This document shows, piece by piece, positions 1 to 6,548 of a stretch of DNA of 45,409 nt (its first letter is position 1; each line of letters opens with the position of its first letter). The notes under the pieces are model-generated. The model had not been told where the DNA came from, ran no database searches, and worked only from the letters and a program-made list of their open reading frames with translations. The position numbers were made by a program, and so were the translations under genes. The stretch comes from an uncultured Prevotellaceae bacterium (GTDB lineage Bacteria; Bacteroidota; Bacteroidia; Bacteroidales; Bacteroidaceae), in assembly GCA_902761905.1 (NCBI GenBank), contig CACWMK010000025.1, positions 1-45,409 on the forward strand, in the 5' to 3' direction.

Positions 1-97
1 ACCGAACCAAACTTTAATTAATCACATTTTCAAAGAACTCTTTGGCTGCGCGGCTTAGCCGTTACGCCGTATATTGAATTTTTAACGAACTATTGTT

Positions 98-589
98 ATG
101 TGGGAAGAAGTTTATTATAAAGGATTAGACAAGAGTGTTGAAGGGAAGGGCCGTAGGATTCTTCCTTATTCTGTGATATGTAAAGATATGAATGAGCTTG
201 GAGAGTTTGTTCAATATCTTGCCGATAAGGGATTTACATGCGTAGATCAGATTGAAGGACAGAAGGCTCTTCTGGTAAACCTTGAGTTGAAACGCTGGTG
301 TACATTCCCCAAGGCTTGTGCTATGTCGTGCAAGGATAGTCGCAACTATAAAGTAGAGGAATTCAAGAAGCTATACTATAGCGTGAGGGAGTATCCTTAT
401 ACAACAGAAATCATCGGCCATTATCGAGAAGACTTCTATAAGGCGCTGCTTAATATCAAAGAAAAAGGCAAACCGTATCTTACAGAAGAACAAGCTAAGG
501 GTATCGTTGATAGTTATTCTGATGATTCACTTGCATACGACATGCAGTCTCATACTCCAGAGGAATTGGCTGAAATAAATACAATGTAG
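98..589 (+). CDS. Hypothetical protein, 163 aa
   Basis: Uninterrupted ORF from ATG to TAG followed by a hairpin terminator, with Bacteroidales-like codon use. I do not recognise the family. The protein has no signal peptide or membrane segment. Residues about 20-60 alternate predicted strand and helix (ILPYSVICKDMNELGEFVQY), and a Cys-containing stretch (WCTFPKACAMSC) lies near residues 67-78. The C-terminal part is charged and helical. It is a separate transcription unit from the downstream WYL gene because a terminator and a new promoter lie between them. Nothing in the sequence shows a function. Confidence 0.7.
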   Translation: MWEEVYYKGLDKSVEGKGRRILPYSVICKDMNELGEFVQYLADKGFTCVDQIEGQKALLVNLELKRWCTFPKACAMSCKDSRNYKVEEFKKLYYSVREYPYTTEIIGHYREDFYKALLNIKEKGKPYLTEEQAKGIVDSYSDDSLAYDMQSHTPEELAEINTM

Positions 590-599
590 AAAAAATATT

Positions 600-629
600 A
601 TCTGTTCGCTTTAAGTGAACAGATTTTTT
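600..629 (+). terminator. Intrinsic terminator after the 163-aa gene
   Basis: Arms ATCTGTTC (600-607) and GAACAGAT (617-624) extend inward through a G.T pair and CTT/AAG, giving an almost perfect 25-bp palindrome followed by six T. It ends just before the -7 box of the next gene, so it separates the two transcription units. Confidence 0.8.
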
Positions 630-630
630 G

Positions 631-638
631 TATCTTTG
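631..638 (+). promoter_or_regulatory. Promoter -7 box (TATCTTTG) of the WYL operon
   Basis: Exact match to the Bacteroidetes -7 consensus TAnnTTTG. No clear TTTG lies 19-20 bp upstream because that space is taken by the terminator hairpin. Transcription would begin near position 644, inside the palindrome at 641-659, leaving a leader of about 139 nt before the ATG at 783. Confidence 0.65.
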
Positions 639-640
639 CA

Positions 641-659
641 CTTGAATTAATAATTCAAG
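641..659. promoter_or_regulatory. Perfect 19-bp palindrome at the transcription start (candidate operator)
   Basis: The arms CTTGAATTA and TAATTCAAG are separated by a single central A. The site begins two bases after the -7 box and covers the predicted start point, where a dimeric repressor would block initiation. The first downstream gene is a WYL-type HTH regulator, so autorepression is the obvious reading. A role as an RNA hairpin is also possible. Confidence 0.5.
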
Positions 660-661
660 CG

Positions 662-754
662 CGAGAACAGGCTGCACCTCAGCATAGAGCGAGCTCTCTG
701 CATTCTTGGACGAGCCAAGCGACCATAGGTCGAGCGCGGTTTGCACTGTTCTTG
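662..754 (+). ncRNA. Structured leader RNA upstream of the WYL gene
   Basis: Hand folding gives a closed multi-stem structure. The outer 9-bp stem pairs 662-670 with 746-754 (one G.U), and an inner 4-bp stem pairs 673-676 with 742-745. Three hairpins are enclosed: 682-701 (GCA-AGAG, CGAG tetraloop, CTCT-TGC), 705-719 (CTTGG, 5-nt loop, CCAAG) and 720-732 (CGACC, ATA loop, GGTCG). It has no tRNA anticodon or T-arm features and matches no riboswitch I recognise. It sits entirely between the predicted start site and the WYL start codon, so it is most likely a cis-acting leader. Confidence 0.4.
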
Positions 755-782
755 TCACCAGTAACTATAAATATTACGCGAA

Positions 783-2276
783 ATGGCAAATACTAAGGAC
801 TATGCAATGCGAGAAATGATTTACGATCAGTGCTTTGGTACTGGGCGTGAATACACACGCGAACAGTTGATGGCTATCGTAAACAGAAAACTGGAGGATA
901 GAGGAATGCTGCCTATCCAGTCGAGAACTACCTTTAGCCAGGATATTACCGAGATGAACGCTAAGTTCTTTAAGGTATTTGGTCAGGAAGGTATAGTCTG
1001 GGAAGACAGACACAAGAAGCGTTATTACCGCTATCGCGACGGATTCGACTCGATATATAATCGTGAGTTGACCGAGAATGAAATAGAGAAGCTGCAGGAG
1101 GTGCGCAGCCTGTTGCAGGGATTCAAGGGCATGTCGGAGTTTGGCTGGATAGATCAGATGCTTACTCGTCTTGACCAGAACATCATGAGTAAGCAGAAGG
1201 AGATAGCACGCTTTGAGGGCGGAACGCCTTGGGATGCTGAGTTCTTGATGCCACTATTCAAGGCTATACGAAATCGACAAGTGGTTGACGTAGAATACAG
1301 AAAGAATTTCCGTGATGCAAAAACGGTTACTCTACATCCATATTATCTAAAGCAGTACTGGCGTCGCTGGTATCTGATGGCACTACAGGAAGGCAGCGAT
1401 AAGATTGAGGCTTACCCATTGATTTGCATGAGTGCTGTAAAGGATAACAACGAGGTAAAATACAAGCCCACCAAGACATCGTTCAAACAGTACTTCAAAC
1501 ATCTGGTAGGTGTGACTGTTCCGCCAGAAACTACTGTGGAGCATATCGAACTATGGGCAGATATATCACTATATCCTTATCTATATTCGTATCCCATCAG
1601 CGAGACACAGAAGCTTGAGATAGAGGGCGAAAGAAATATCAAGGTGTCGCTGGATGTGATGCTTAACTATGAACTGATACAGGAACTGATGTTCTATGAC
1701 GACCGTCTTGTGGTTAAGTCGCCTGAATGGTTTCGCGACGAGATGCTGGAGCGTCTTGAGTGGTGTAAACAATCATATAAAAATGTAGAAGGTGATAGCC
1801 TGAATATTGAAAACTTAGAGCCACAGTTATTCGCATTCAACTATCTGCATAATGATAGCAATGATTGGAAATGCATCGACTATCGTATCAGCTTGGGAAC
1901 GATGATTATGACAGATTCCATTGAAAACCTGGGCATAGAGTGGAGCTACATTCGAACTTGTCTGGAGAGAATAGTAAAACATCCCGTAACTGTTATTGAA
2001 CTGGGCGAGGATGAAGACCCTACGAAGATAGAATTGAAGAAGGTTGGCGATATGATGGATTTAACTGTTACTCCTAATAGCCGAATTAGTAAAGATAGCT
2101 TGCCAATCACCGGATTCGCAAGATGCAAAGATGTGGTGCGCGAACTTTACAATGGACTGTTGGAAATGGCAAATGCATACCCTGCAGACTATGTAGACGA
2201 TTGCCCATTTACCCGCGACGTAGTGCAAAGAGCGCTTAAATCAGAAATAATCGAAAACTATTTAAACGAGAAATAA
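783..2276 (+). CDS. WYL-domain transcriptional regulator with unknown C-terminal domain
   Basis: 497 aa. Residues 1-85 form an HTH-type DNA-binding region. Residues about 152-330 form the WYL domain, with the name-giving triad visible in RRWYLMAL (W196, Y197, L198) and the conserved HPYYLKQYWRRWY strand; WYL domains bind nucleic-acid or nucleotide ligands. Beyond about residue 360 lies roughly 135 aa that I do not recognise, so the protein is longer than a typical 300-350 aa WYL regulator. It ends 3 nt before DUF2779, which implies co-transcription. WYL proteins often regulate defence loci such as BREX and CBASS, and the palindrome at 641-659 is a plausible target. Start ATG at 783 is the first in frame after the leader. 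Confidence 0.85.
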   Translation: MANTKDYAMREMIYDQCFGTGREYTREQLMAIVNRKLEDRGMLPIQSRTTFSQDITEMNAKFFKVFGQEGIVWEDRHKKRYYRYRDGFDSIYNRELTENEIEKLQEVRSLLQGFKGMSEFGWIDQMLTRLDQNIMSKQKEIARFEGGTPWDAEFLMPLFKAIRNRQVVDVEYRKNFRDAKTVTLHPYYLKQYWRRWYLMALQEGSDKIEAYPLICMSAVKDNNEVKYKPTKTSFKQYFKHLVGVTVPPETTVEHIELWADISLYPYLYSYPISETQKLEIEGERNIKVSLDVMLNYELIQELMFYDDRLVVKSPEWFRDEMLERLEWCKQSYKNVEGDSLNIENLEPQLFAFNYLHNDSNDWKCIDYRISLGTMIMTDSIENLGIEWSYIRTCLERIVKHPVTVIELGEDEDPTKIELKKVGDMMDLTVTPNSRISKDSLPITGFARCKDVVRELYNGLLEMANAYPADYVDDCPFTRDVVQRALKSEIIENYLNEK

Positions 2277-2279
2277 GCA

Positions 2280-3827
2280 ATGAAACAGCTATCAAAGTCA
2301 AAGTACGCTAAATATTGTCAGTGTCCCAAGTGCTTGTGGATGAGTGTGTATAAGCCAGAGGAGGAGGTAATCGACCCTAACAGTGAAGCTCGTTTTGAGA
2401 ATGGTACCGAGGTGGGCGAATTGGCAAGAGGTATTCTTGGCGATTATGTAGACGTTACTATCCGCAAGGATGATGACCGTCTAGACCTTCCTGCAATGAT
2501 TGCCAAGACAAAGGAGCTGATGGAGGCTGGGCAGGAGAACATCTGCGAGGCTTCGTTCTGTTATGATGGCCGCTCGGCCCTTGGGGACGCTTGCCAGTGC
2601 AAGAATTATTGTGCTGTGGATATTCTGCACAAGACAGAAGATGGTTGGGCGATATACGAGGTAAAGAGTACCAGTTTCCCAGAGTTCAATGGTAACCCTG
2701 CAAAGCTGGATAAGTACCTGCCAGACGTGAGCTATCAGAAGTGGGTGCTTGATCAGTGTGGAGTAAACGTTACAGGAGTCTATCTAGTATGTCTAAACTC
2801 TGACTATATCCGTGAGGGCGAACTCGACCTGCAGAAACTGTTCGTTATCAACTCTATGGACGATATGATAGCCAACGAGTATGATAAGGTGGAGAACAGA
2901 CAGCGCGAAGCAAAGAAACTGTTGCAGCAGACAGAAGAACCAACGATGGACATATGGGAAGGCTGCAAAAAGCCATACGACTGCGGATACTATAAGTATT
3001 GCTCGCGCCATCTTCCATCACCATCGGTATTCGAGCTCTACCGCATGCGTTTCTCGGATAAGCTAAAGTACTATCGCCAGGGAGTTATCACGTTTGATGC
3101 TATCAAAGATGAGAAACTGACTGCAGTACGCAGAATACAGGTTGATAGTACCCTAAACAATCAGCCTAACATCGATAAGGCTGTAATCAAGGAGTTCCTG
3201 GATCAGTTGAGTTATCCGCTCTATTTCCTCGACTTTGAAACTATGCAGCCAGCTATACCTCAGTTCGACGGTACTAAGCCTTATCAGCAGATACCATTCC
3301 AATACTCGCTGCATATCATCGAGCACGAAGGCGGAGAGTTGATACATAAGGAGCATCTTGGCATATCTGGTACCAGCACTATGCGTGCATTGGCAGAGCA
3401 ACTATGCGAGGATATACCAATGGACGTATGTACATTGGCTTACAACAAGGCCTTCGAGTGTACTCGCATCAAGGAAATGGCACAGGCATTCCCTGACTTG
3501 GCTGAGCATCTTACCAATATCCAGGAACATATAGCCGATTTGCTTGTACCATTCCAGCAGGGTGCATATTACCTACCATCGATGAAGGGTTCGTTCTCCA
3601 TCAAGGTTGTGCTCCCCGCACTATTCCCTGATGATCCTACGCTGGATTATCACAACTTGGAAGGCTGTGTTCATAATGGAAGCGAGGCCATGAACATCTT
3701 CCCAGAGATTCAGTACATGACATCAGAGGAACAAGCTAAAACAAGGAAGTCATTGCTAGCATATTGCTGCCTGGATACATTCGCCATGGTTAAGGTGTGG
3801 ATGAAGCTATGCGAAACGATAAAATAA
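2280..3827 (+). CDS. DUF2779 protein: Cas4-like PD-(D/E)XK nuclease fused to a DEDD exonuclease-like domain
   Basis: 515 aa. The N-terminal half is Cas4/AddB-like: SKSKYAKYCQCPKC at 5-18 carries Cys residues, D114 and E127-V-K129 form the D...ExK nuclease motif, and C229, C235 and C241 could complete an Fe-S cluster. From about residue 300 an RNase H-fold domain typical of DUF2779 follows: FLDFET (D318, E320), LAYNKAFECTRI at 387-398, GSFSIKVVLPAL at 437-448, and YCCLDTFAM with D499. Two nucleolytic folds in one chain suggest DNA or RNA processing in defence or repair. It is translated right after the WYL regulator. No helicase or methylase partner is present. The family assignment is firm; the biological role is inferred. 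Confidence 0.85.
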   Translation: MKQLSKSKYAKYCQCPKCLWMSVYKPEEEVIDPNSEARFENGTEVGELARGILGDYVDVTIRKDDDRLDLPAMIAKTKELMEAGQENICEASFCYDGRSALGDACQCKNYCAVDILHKTEDGWAIYEVKSTSFPEFNGNPAKLDKYLPDVSYQKWVLDQCGVNVTGVYLVCLNSDYIREGELDLQKLFVINSMDDMIANEYDKVENRQREAKKLLQQTEEPTMDIWEGCKKPYDCGYYKYCSRHLPSPSVFELYRMRFSDKLKYYRQGVITFDAIKDEKLTAVRRIQVDSTLNNQPNIDKAVIKEFLDQLSYPLYFLDFETMQPAIPQFDGTKPYQQIPFQYSLHIIEHEGGELIHKEHLGISGTSTMRALAEQLCEDIPMDVCTLAYNKAFECTRIKEMAQAFPDLAEHLTNIQEHIADLLVPFQQGAYYLPSMKGSFSIKVVLPALFPDDPTLDYHNLEGCVHNGSEAMNIFPEIQYMTSEEQAKTRKSLLAYCCLDTFAMVKVWMKLCETIK

Positions 3828-3828
3828 A

Positions 3829-3870
3829 ATAGGGGGAGCGAACATCACTGTTGGCTCCCCTATACTAATT
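3829..3870. repeat. Dispersed hairpin repeat, copy 1
   Basis: Outer arms ATAGGGGGAGC and GCTCCCCTAT (one bulged G) surround an inner AACA-TCAC-TGTT hairpin. About 40 bp are shared with 8290-8330. Read on the minus strand it ends in a T-rich tract, so it could terminate minus-strand transcripts. It begins two bases after the DUF2779 stop codon. Confidence 0.7.
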
Positions 3871-3873
3871 GAC

Positions 3874-3904
3874 TGCGAAACAGGCTCTTTTTCGCATTTT
3901 TTTT
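3874..3904 (+). terminator. Intrinsic terminator after DUF2779
   Basis: Arms TGCGAAA (3874-3880) and TTTCGCA (3890-3896) are followed by eight T. This is the plus-strand terminator of the WYL-DUF2779 operon. Confidence 0.8.
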
Positions 3905-3912
3905 GTGATTAA

Positions 3913-3944
3913 TTTGGTGGTTTAATTTGAAAAGTGTATTTTTG
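3913..3944 (+). promoter_or_regulatory. Promoter of the DUF4143 gene
   Basis: TTTG (3913-3916), 20 bp, then TATTTTTG (3937-3944), a full Bacteroidetes promoter. The predicted start is near 3950, so three of the four downstream repeat units lie in a leader of about 95 nt. The -7 box is itself part of the first repeat unit. Confidence 0.75.
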
Positions 3945-4037
3945 CAGCAAGAAAAATTATTGAAAAGTGTAGTTTTTGGATATTAAAACTCATTGAAAAG
4001 TGTAGTTTTTGACCGTCAAAACTCATTGAAAAGTGTA
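3927..4037 (+). repeat. Four direct repeats at exact 33-bp spacing before the DUF4143 gene
   Basis: TTGAAAAGTGTA begins at 3927, 3960, 3993 and 4026, exactly 33 bp apart. In units 1-3 the core is followed by a hairpin: TATTTTT/AAAAAT in unit 1, TAGTTTT/AAAACT in units 2 and 3, with 8-nt loops. The change of an A-T pair to G-C between units keeps the pairing. Unit 4 is the core alone and runs into the start codon region. The loops differ completely, so the stem rather than the primary sequence is kept. Confidence 0.85.
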
Positions 4038-4045
4038 TAAAGGTC

Positions 4046-5440
4046 ATGCTGTATAGGAAGATTACATCATACATCGAAGACTATTTGAAGTCTGATAATG
4101 ACAAGATCCTGATACTGGAGGGAGCTCGTCAGATAGGTAAGTCATTCAGTATTCGCGAGGTTGGTACACGTCTGTATTCCAATTTCGTAGAAATCAACTT
4201 TGTGGAGGATGATGAGGGTGAACAGTTGTTCAAGAATATCCACAAGAAGGAGGATTTCTATCTGACCCTTAGCATGGTCGCTGGCGACAAGCTTAACAAT
4301 CGTGATGATACTTTGGTGTTTCTCGACGAGGTTCAGCATTATCCCCAATACCTCACAATGCTAAAGTTTTTACGTGAGGATAAACGCTATCGTTATATTG
4401 CCAGTGGTAGTCTTTTAGGTATCACCCTGCAAGATACAACCTCCATTCCTGTTGGGAGCATAATCATTAAGGAAATGTACCAACTCGATTTCGAAGAATT
4501 TTTGATTGCCAATGGCTTTGGTACAGAGGCTATTGCTATGTTGCGGCAGGCTTACGAGAATCGACAGAGTCTTTCTGAGGAACATCATAACCATGTGCTT
4601 GATTTGTTCCGCCGTTATCTCCTGGTAGGCGGACTGCCCGATGCTGTCAATACTTACCTTGATACACATAATATCGTAAAAGTGCGTGAGGTACAAGATA
4701 GCATCCGAAGTCTTTATGCCAGCGACGCTTCTAAGTATGAGATGGAGCATAACAAGAAACTGCTTATACGCCGTATCTATGAGATGATTCCCTCGCAGAT
4801 GGAGAATAAGAAGAAACGCGTGGTGGCTCAGGATATACGTGGGAAAAAGGGCGATCGTTTCGATCAGTATAAGGAAGAGTTCGAGTATCTTATCTCTTCC
4901 GGCATATCTTTGGCTGTTAATGCTATATCCAATCCTCATTTTCCATTGAGCGAGTCTCTACAGAAGAATCTGCTGAAGCTCTATCTGAATGATGTGGGTT
5001 TACTTACAGGAGTGCTTTATCGAAACAATATCCGTCCTGTGCTTGACGATATCTGCAGTATCAATCTTGGTTCTGTCTATGAAAGTGTCGTTGCTCAGGA
5101 ACTGCGTGCACATGGTCATAAGCTTTTCTACTACGACAACCGCAAGCAGGGTGAGGTAGATTATTTGGTTGACAACTACCAGACGATGAGTGCTCATCCG
5201 ATAGAGGTTAAGTCGGGTAAGGATTATACGGTACATAGTGCTCTCAATAACCTCCTTAAGGTTCCTGAGTACAATGTACTTGCTGCGACTGTCATTTCAA
5301 ATGAGCGTGAAGTATATCAAGAAGGTAAGATTACTTATATGCCTATATACTTTGTGATGTTCTTCGACGAGCGAAGCGGCAGAGCCGAGCGTATGGAAGC
5401 TGATATGCCACAGACTGATGAATCAGAATATATCTTTTAA
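4046..5440 (+). CDS. DUF4143-family AAA ATPase (archaeal-type ATPase)
   Basis: 464 aa. Walker A GARQIGKS at 26-33, Walker B LVFLDE at 90-95 and sensor motif ASGSLLG at about 119-125 are all visible. The C-terminal DUF4143 region holds GEVDYLV and IEVKSGK, which together resemble the D...ExK core of a PD-(D/E)XK nuclease fold. Members of this family are abundant, often multicopy cytoplasmic ATPases in Bacteroidales, with no well-established substrate. The gene stands alone under its own promoter, with the 33-bp repeats covering its leader. Family assignment is firm; function is unknown. Confidence 0.9.
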   Translation: MLYRKITSYIEDYLKSDNDKILILEGARQIGKSFSIREVGTRLYSNFVEINFVEDDEGEQLFKNIHKKEDFYLTLSMVAGDKLNNRDDTLVFLDEVQHYPQYLTMLKFLREDKRYRYIASGSLLGITLQDTTSIPVGSIIIKEMYQLDFEEFLIANGFGTEAIAMLRQAYENRQSLSEEHHNHVLDLFRRYLLVGGLPDAVNTYLDTHNIVKVREVQDSIRSLYASDASKYEMEHNKKLLIRRIYEMIPSQMENKKKRVVAQDIRGKKGDRFDQYKEEFEYLISSGISLAVNAISNPHFPLSESLQKNLLKLYLNDVGLLTGVLYRNNIRPVLDDICSINLGSVYESVVAQELRAHGHKLFYYDNRKQGEVDYLVDNYQTMSAHPIEVKSGKDYTVHSALNNLLKVPEYNVLAATVISNEREVYQEGKITYMPIYFVMFFDERSGRAERMEADMPQTDESEYIF

Positions 5441-5484
5441 ATTGCATTTTATAAATCATCTGTGCCAACTGCTATATTATTGCC

Positions 5485-5611
5485 TAATAAAAAAGGCTCA
5501 CCCTAAGCGCGCTGTTCTATGGGAAGCGGGGTAAGCTTGTTGGGGCAAAATTACAACTTTTTTGTGAATAAACAAACAAATAAATGTTTTTTTTGAAGAA
5601 AATGCTAAAAA
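5485..5611 (-). repeat. Solo copy of the 127-bp promoter-hairpin-terminator repeat
   Basis: Nearly identical to 24431-24558, with a few single-base and homopolymer-length differences. Here no gene follows on the minus strand: beyond the T-run the sequence runs to the end of the DUF4143 gene. The second copy stands directly before an AbiF-like gene. Confidence 0.85.
5486..5541 (-). ncRNA. Candidate small RNA, copy 1
   Basis: Minus-strand promoter TTTG (5573-5576), 19 bp, TAATTTTG (5546-5553). The predicted transcript of about 50-55 nt holds the stem GCTTACCC/GGGTGAGC (5529-5536 with 5496-5503, one G.U), an inner CGCT/AGCG pairing, and a run of six T (ending near 5489). It is a complete promoter-to-terminator unit with no ORF. 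It resembles the unit at 24431-24487 base for base in the stem. Confidence 0.55.
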
Positions 5612-5646
5612 ATCATAAGGTGTTGAGGGATGGAGGGAGATATGGT

Positions 5647-5693
5647 ATGAGAGATTAGGGAGAGATTAGGGAGGGATTCTGATAATCTCTCAT
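5647..5693. repeat. 11-bp inverted repeat in purine-rich spacer
   Basis: Arms ATGAGAGATTA (5647-5657) and TAATCTCTCAT (5683-5693) enclose short GAGATTAGGG-type direct repeats. A related GAGAGATGAGAGAT stretch follows near 5740. I see no gene between 5441 and 5948; the spacer holds the small-RNA copy, this repeat, the 22-bp repeats and two hairpins. Confidence 0.6.
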
Positions 5694-5784
5694 CGCCCGA
5701 ATCCCCTGTGTTTATGCGGATTTTGAGAGGTTTGGTGAGAGATGAGAGATTTTTCGTCGAATTCTAAATAAAATTGTGTATTGT

Positions 5785-5850
5785 GTTCGGATTATGTCTA
5801 TGAGTCGTTCAGATTATCTCTTCAAGTTGTTCGGACTATTCCTTATAGTA
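5785..5850 (+). repeat. Three 22-bp direct repeats
   Basis: GTTCGGATTAT, GTTCAGATTAT and GTTCGGACTAT begin at 5785, 5807 and 5829, exactly 22 bp apart, with divergent second halves. Two helical turns between cores suggests a DNA-binding array. It lies upstream of the DUF1294 operon. Confidence 0.65.
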
Positions 5851-5861
5851 TATTCCTAACG

Positions 5862-5924
5862 TGGGAACATTTCATTCCCAAATCTGACATGGCAAAATCC
5901 TGGGCAATATTTTGTTGCCCAGGA
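5862..5924 (+). promoter_or_regulatory. Two consecutive hairpins upstream of the DUF1294 operon
   Basis: TGGGAA/TTCCCA (5862-5867 with 5875-5880), then a perfect 10-bp stem TCCTGGGCAA/TTGCCCAGGA (5898-5907 with 5915-5924). No T-run follows, so they are leader hairpins or binding sites rather than terminators. No clear TAnnTTTG box was found nearby. Confidence 0.5.
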
Positions 5925-5981
5925 ACTTAAAAAGGAAGTTAAACTAAAGTGCTGCGGAATTTAGGCAAAAGAAATAATGTA

Positions 5982-6266
5982 ATGACAAATGCTCTGTTAT
6001 ATTATCTGATAGTTATCAATATTGCGACCTTCCTCGTTTATGGCATAGATAAATGGAAGGCCAAGCAAGGCAGCTGGCGCATATCGGAGGCAACCTTGCT
6101 GATACTGGCAGTTATCGGTGGTAGCATTGGAGCTTTGCTTGGTATGAAAATCTGGCATCATAAGACGATGCATAAGAAGTTCAAATATGGACTTCCACTG
6201 ATTCTATTGGGCCAGATAGCACTTATTTATTTCATCTGCAACTTTTCGCATCGTTCTTACGTCTAA
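5982..6266 (+). CDS. DUF1294 small membrane protein
   Basis: 94 aa from the ATG at 5982; a GTG at 5949 in the same frame is less likely. Three hydrophobic segments (about 5-22, 36-52 and 66-84) predict an inner-membrane protein. The family pattern is clear: YGIDKWKA, then WRISEATLL, GGSIGALLGM and HHKTMHKKF. Its function is not known. It begins a short operon with the YbjQ-like gene 30 nt downstream. Confidence 0.8.
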   Translation: MTNALLYYLIVINIATFLVYGIDKWKAKQGSWRISEATLLILAVIGGSIGALLGMKIWHHKTMHKKFKYGLPLILLGQIALIYFICNFSHRSYV

Positions 6267-6296
6267 CAGATAGAAATTTTTAAAAAGAAATCAAAT

Positions 6297-6545
6297 ATGA
6301 TACTCTCAACAACCCCACAAATTGAAGGTCACACCATCCGTGAGTACAAAGGTATTGTGACAGGTGAAACCATTATCGGTGCAGTGCTTGCCGAAGCCAA
6401 GGACACCTCCATTCAGGAGATGATGCAGCGTGCTCAGGCTATGGGAGCTAACGCTATCGTAGGTATCGACATCGACTATGAAACCGTCGGTGCTAACGGC
6501 TCGATGCTCATGGTAGCAACAAGTGGAACAGCAGTAGTTATCTGA
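6297..6545 (+). CDS. YbjQ/UPF0145-family protein, short form
   Basis: 82 aa. The opening [16 protein letters not shown], then [10 protein letters not shown], and the closing [18 protein letters not shown] with SGTAV are characteristic of YbjQ (UPF0145, heavy-metal-binding-like) proteins. Typical members are about 105 aa; here the loop-helix between IIGA and the second helix is shortened by roughly 20 residues while both conserved halves remain in frame. The function of the family is not established. It lies 3 nt before the esterase gene. Confidence 0.85.
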   Translation: MILSTTPQIEGHTIREYKGIVTGETIIGAVLAEAKDTSIQEMMQRAQAMGANAIVGIDIDYETVGANGSMLMVATSGTAVVI

Positions 6546-6548
6546 AAA

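Noticed and set aside
662-754. tRNA or tmRNA
   Set aside because: The stem layout is cloverleaf-like, but there is no T-arm consensus, no CCA-type acceptor end and no proper anticodon loop.
3927-4037. Possible CRISPR array
   Set aside because: The repeat core is only about 12 bp with degenerate flanks, there are no cas genes, and the unit overlaps a promoter and start codon.
5949-5981. GTG start for the DUF1294 gene
   Set aside because: The ATG at 5982 gives the usual family N-terminus; the extra 11 residues are polar and atypical.
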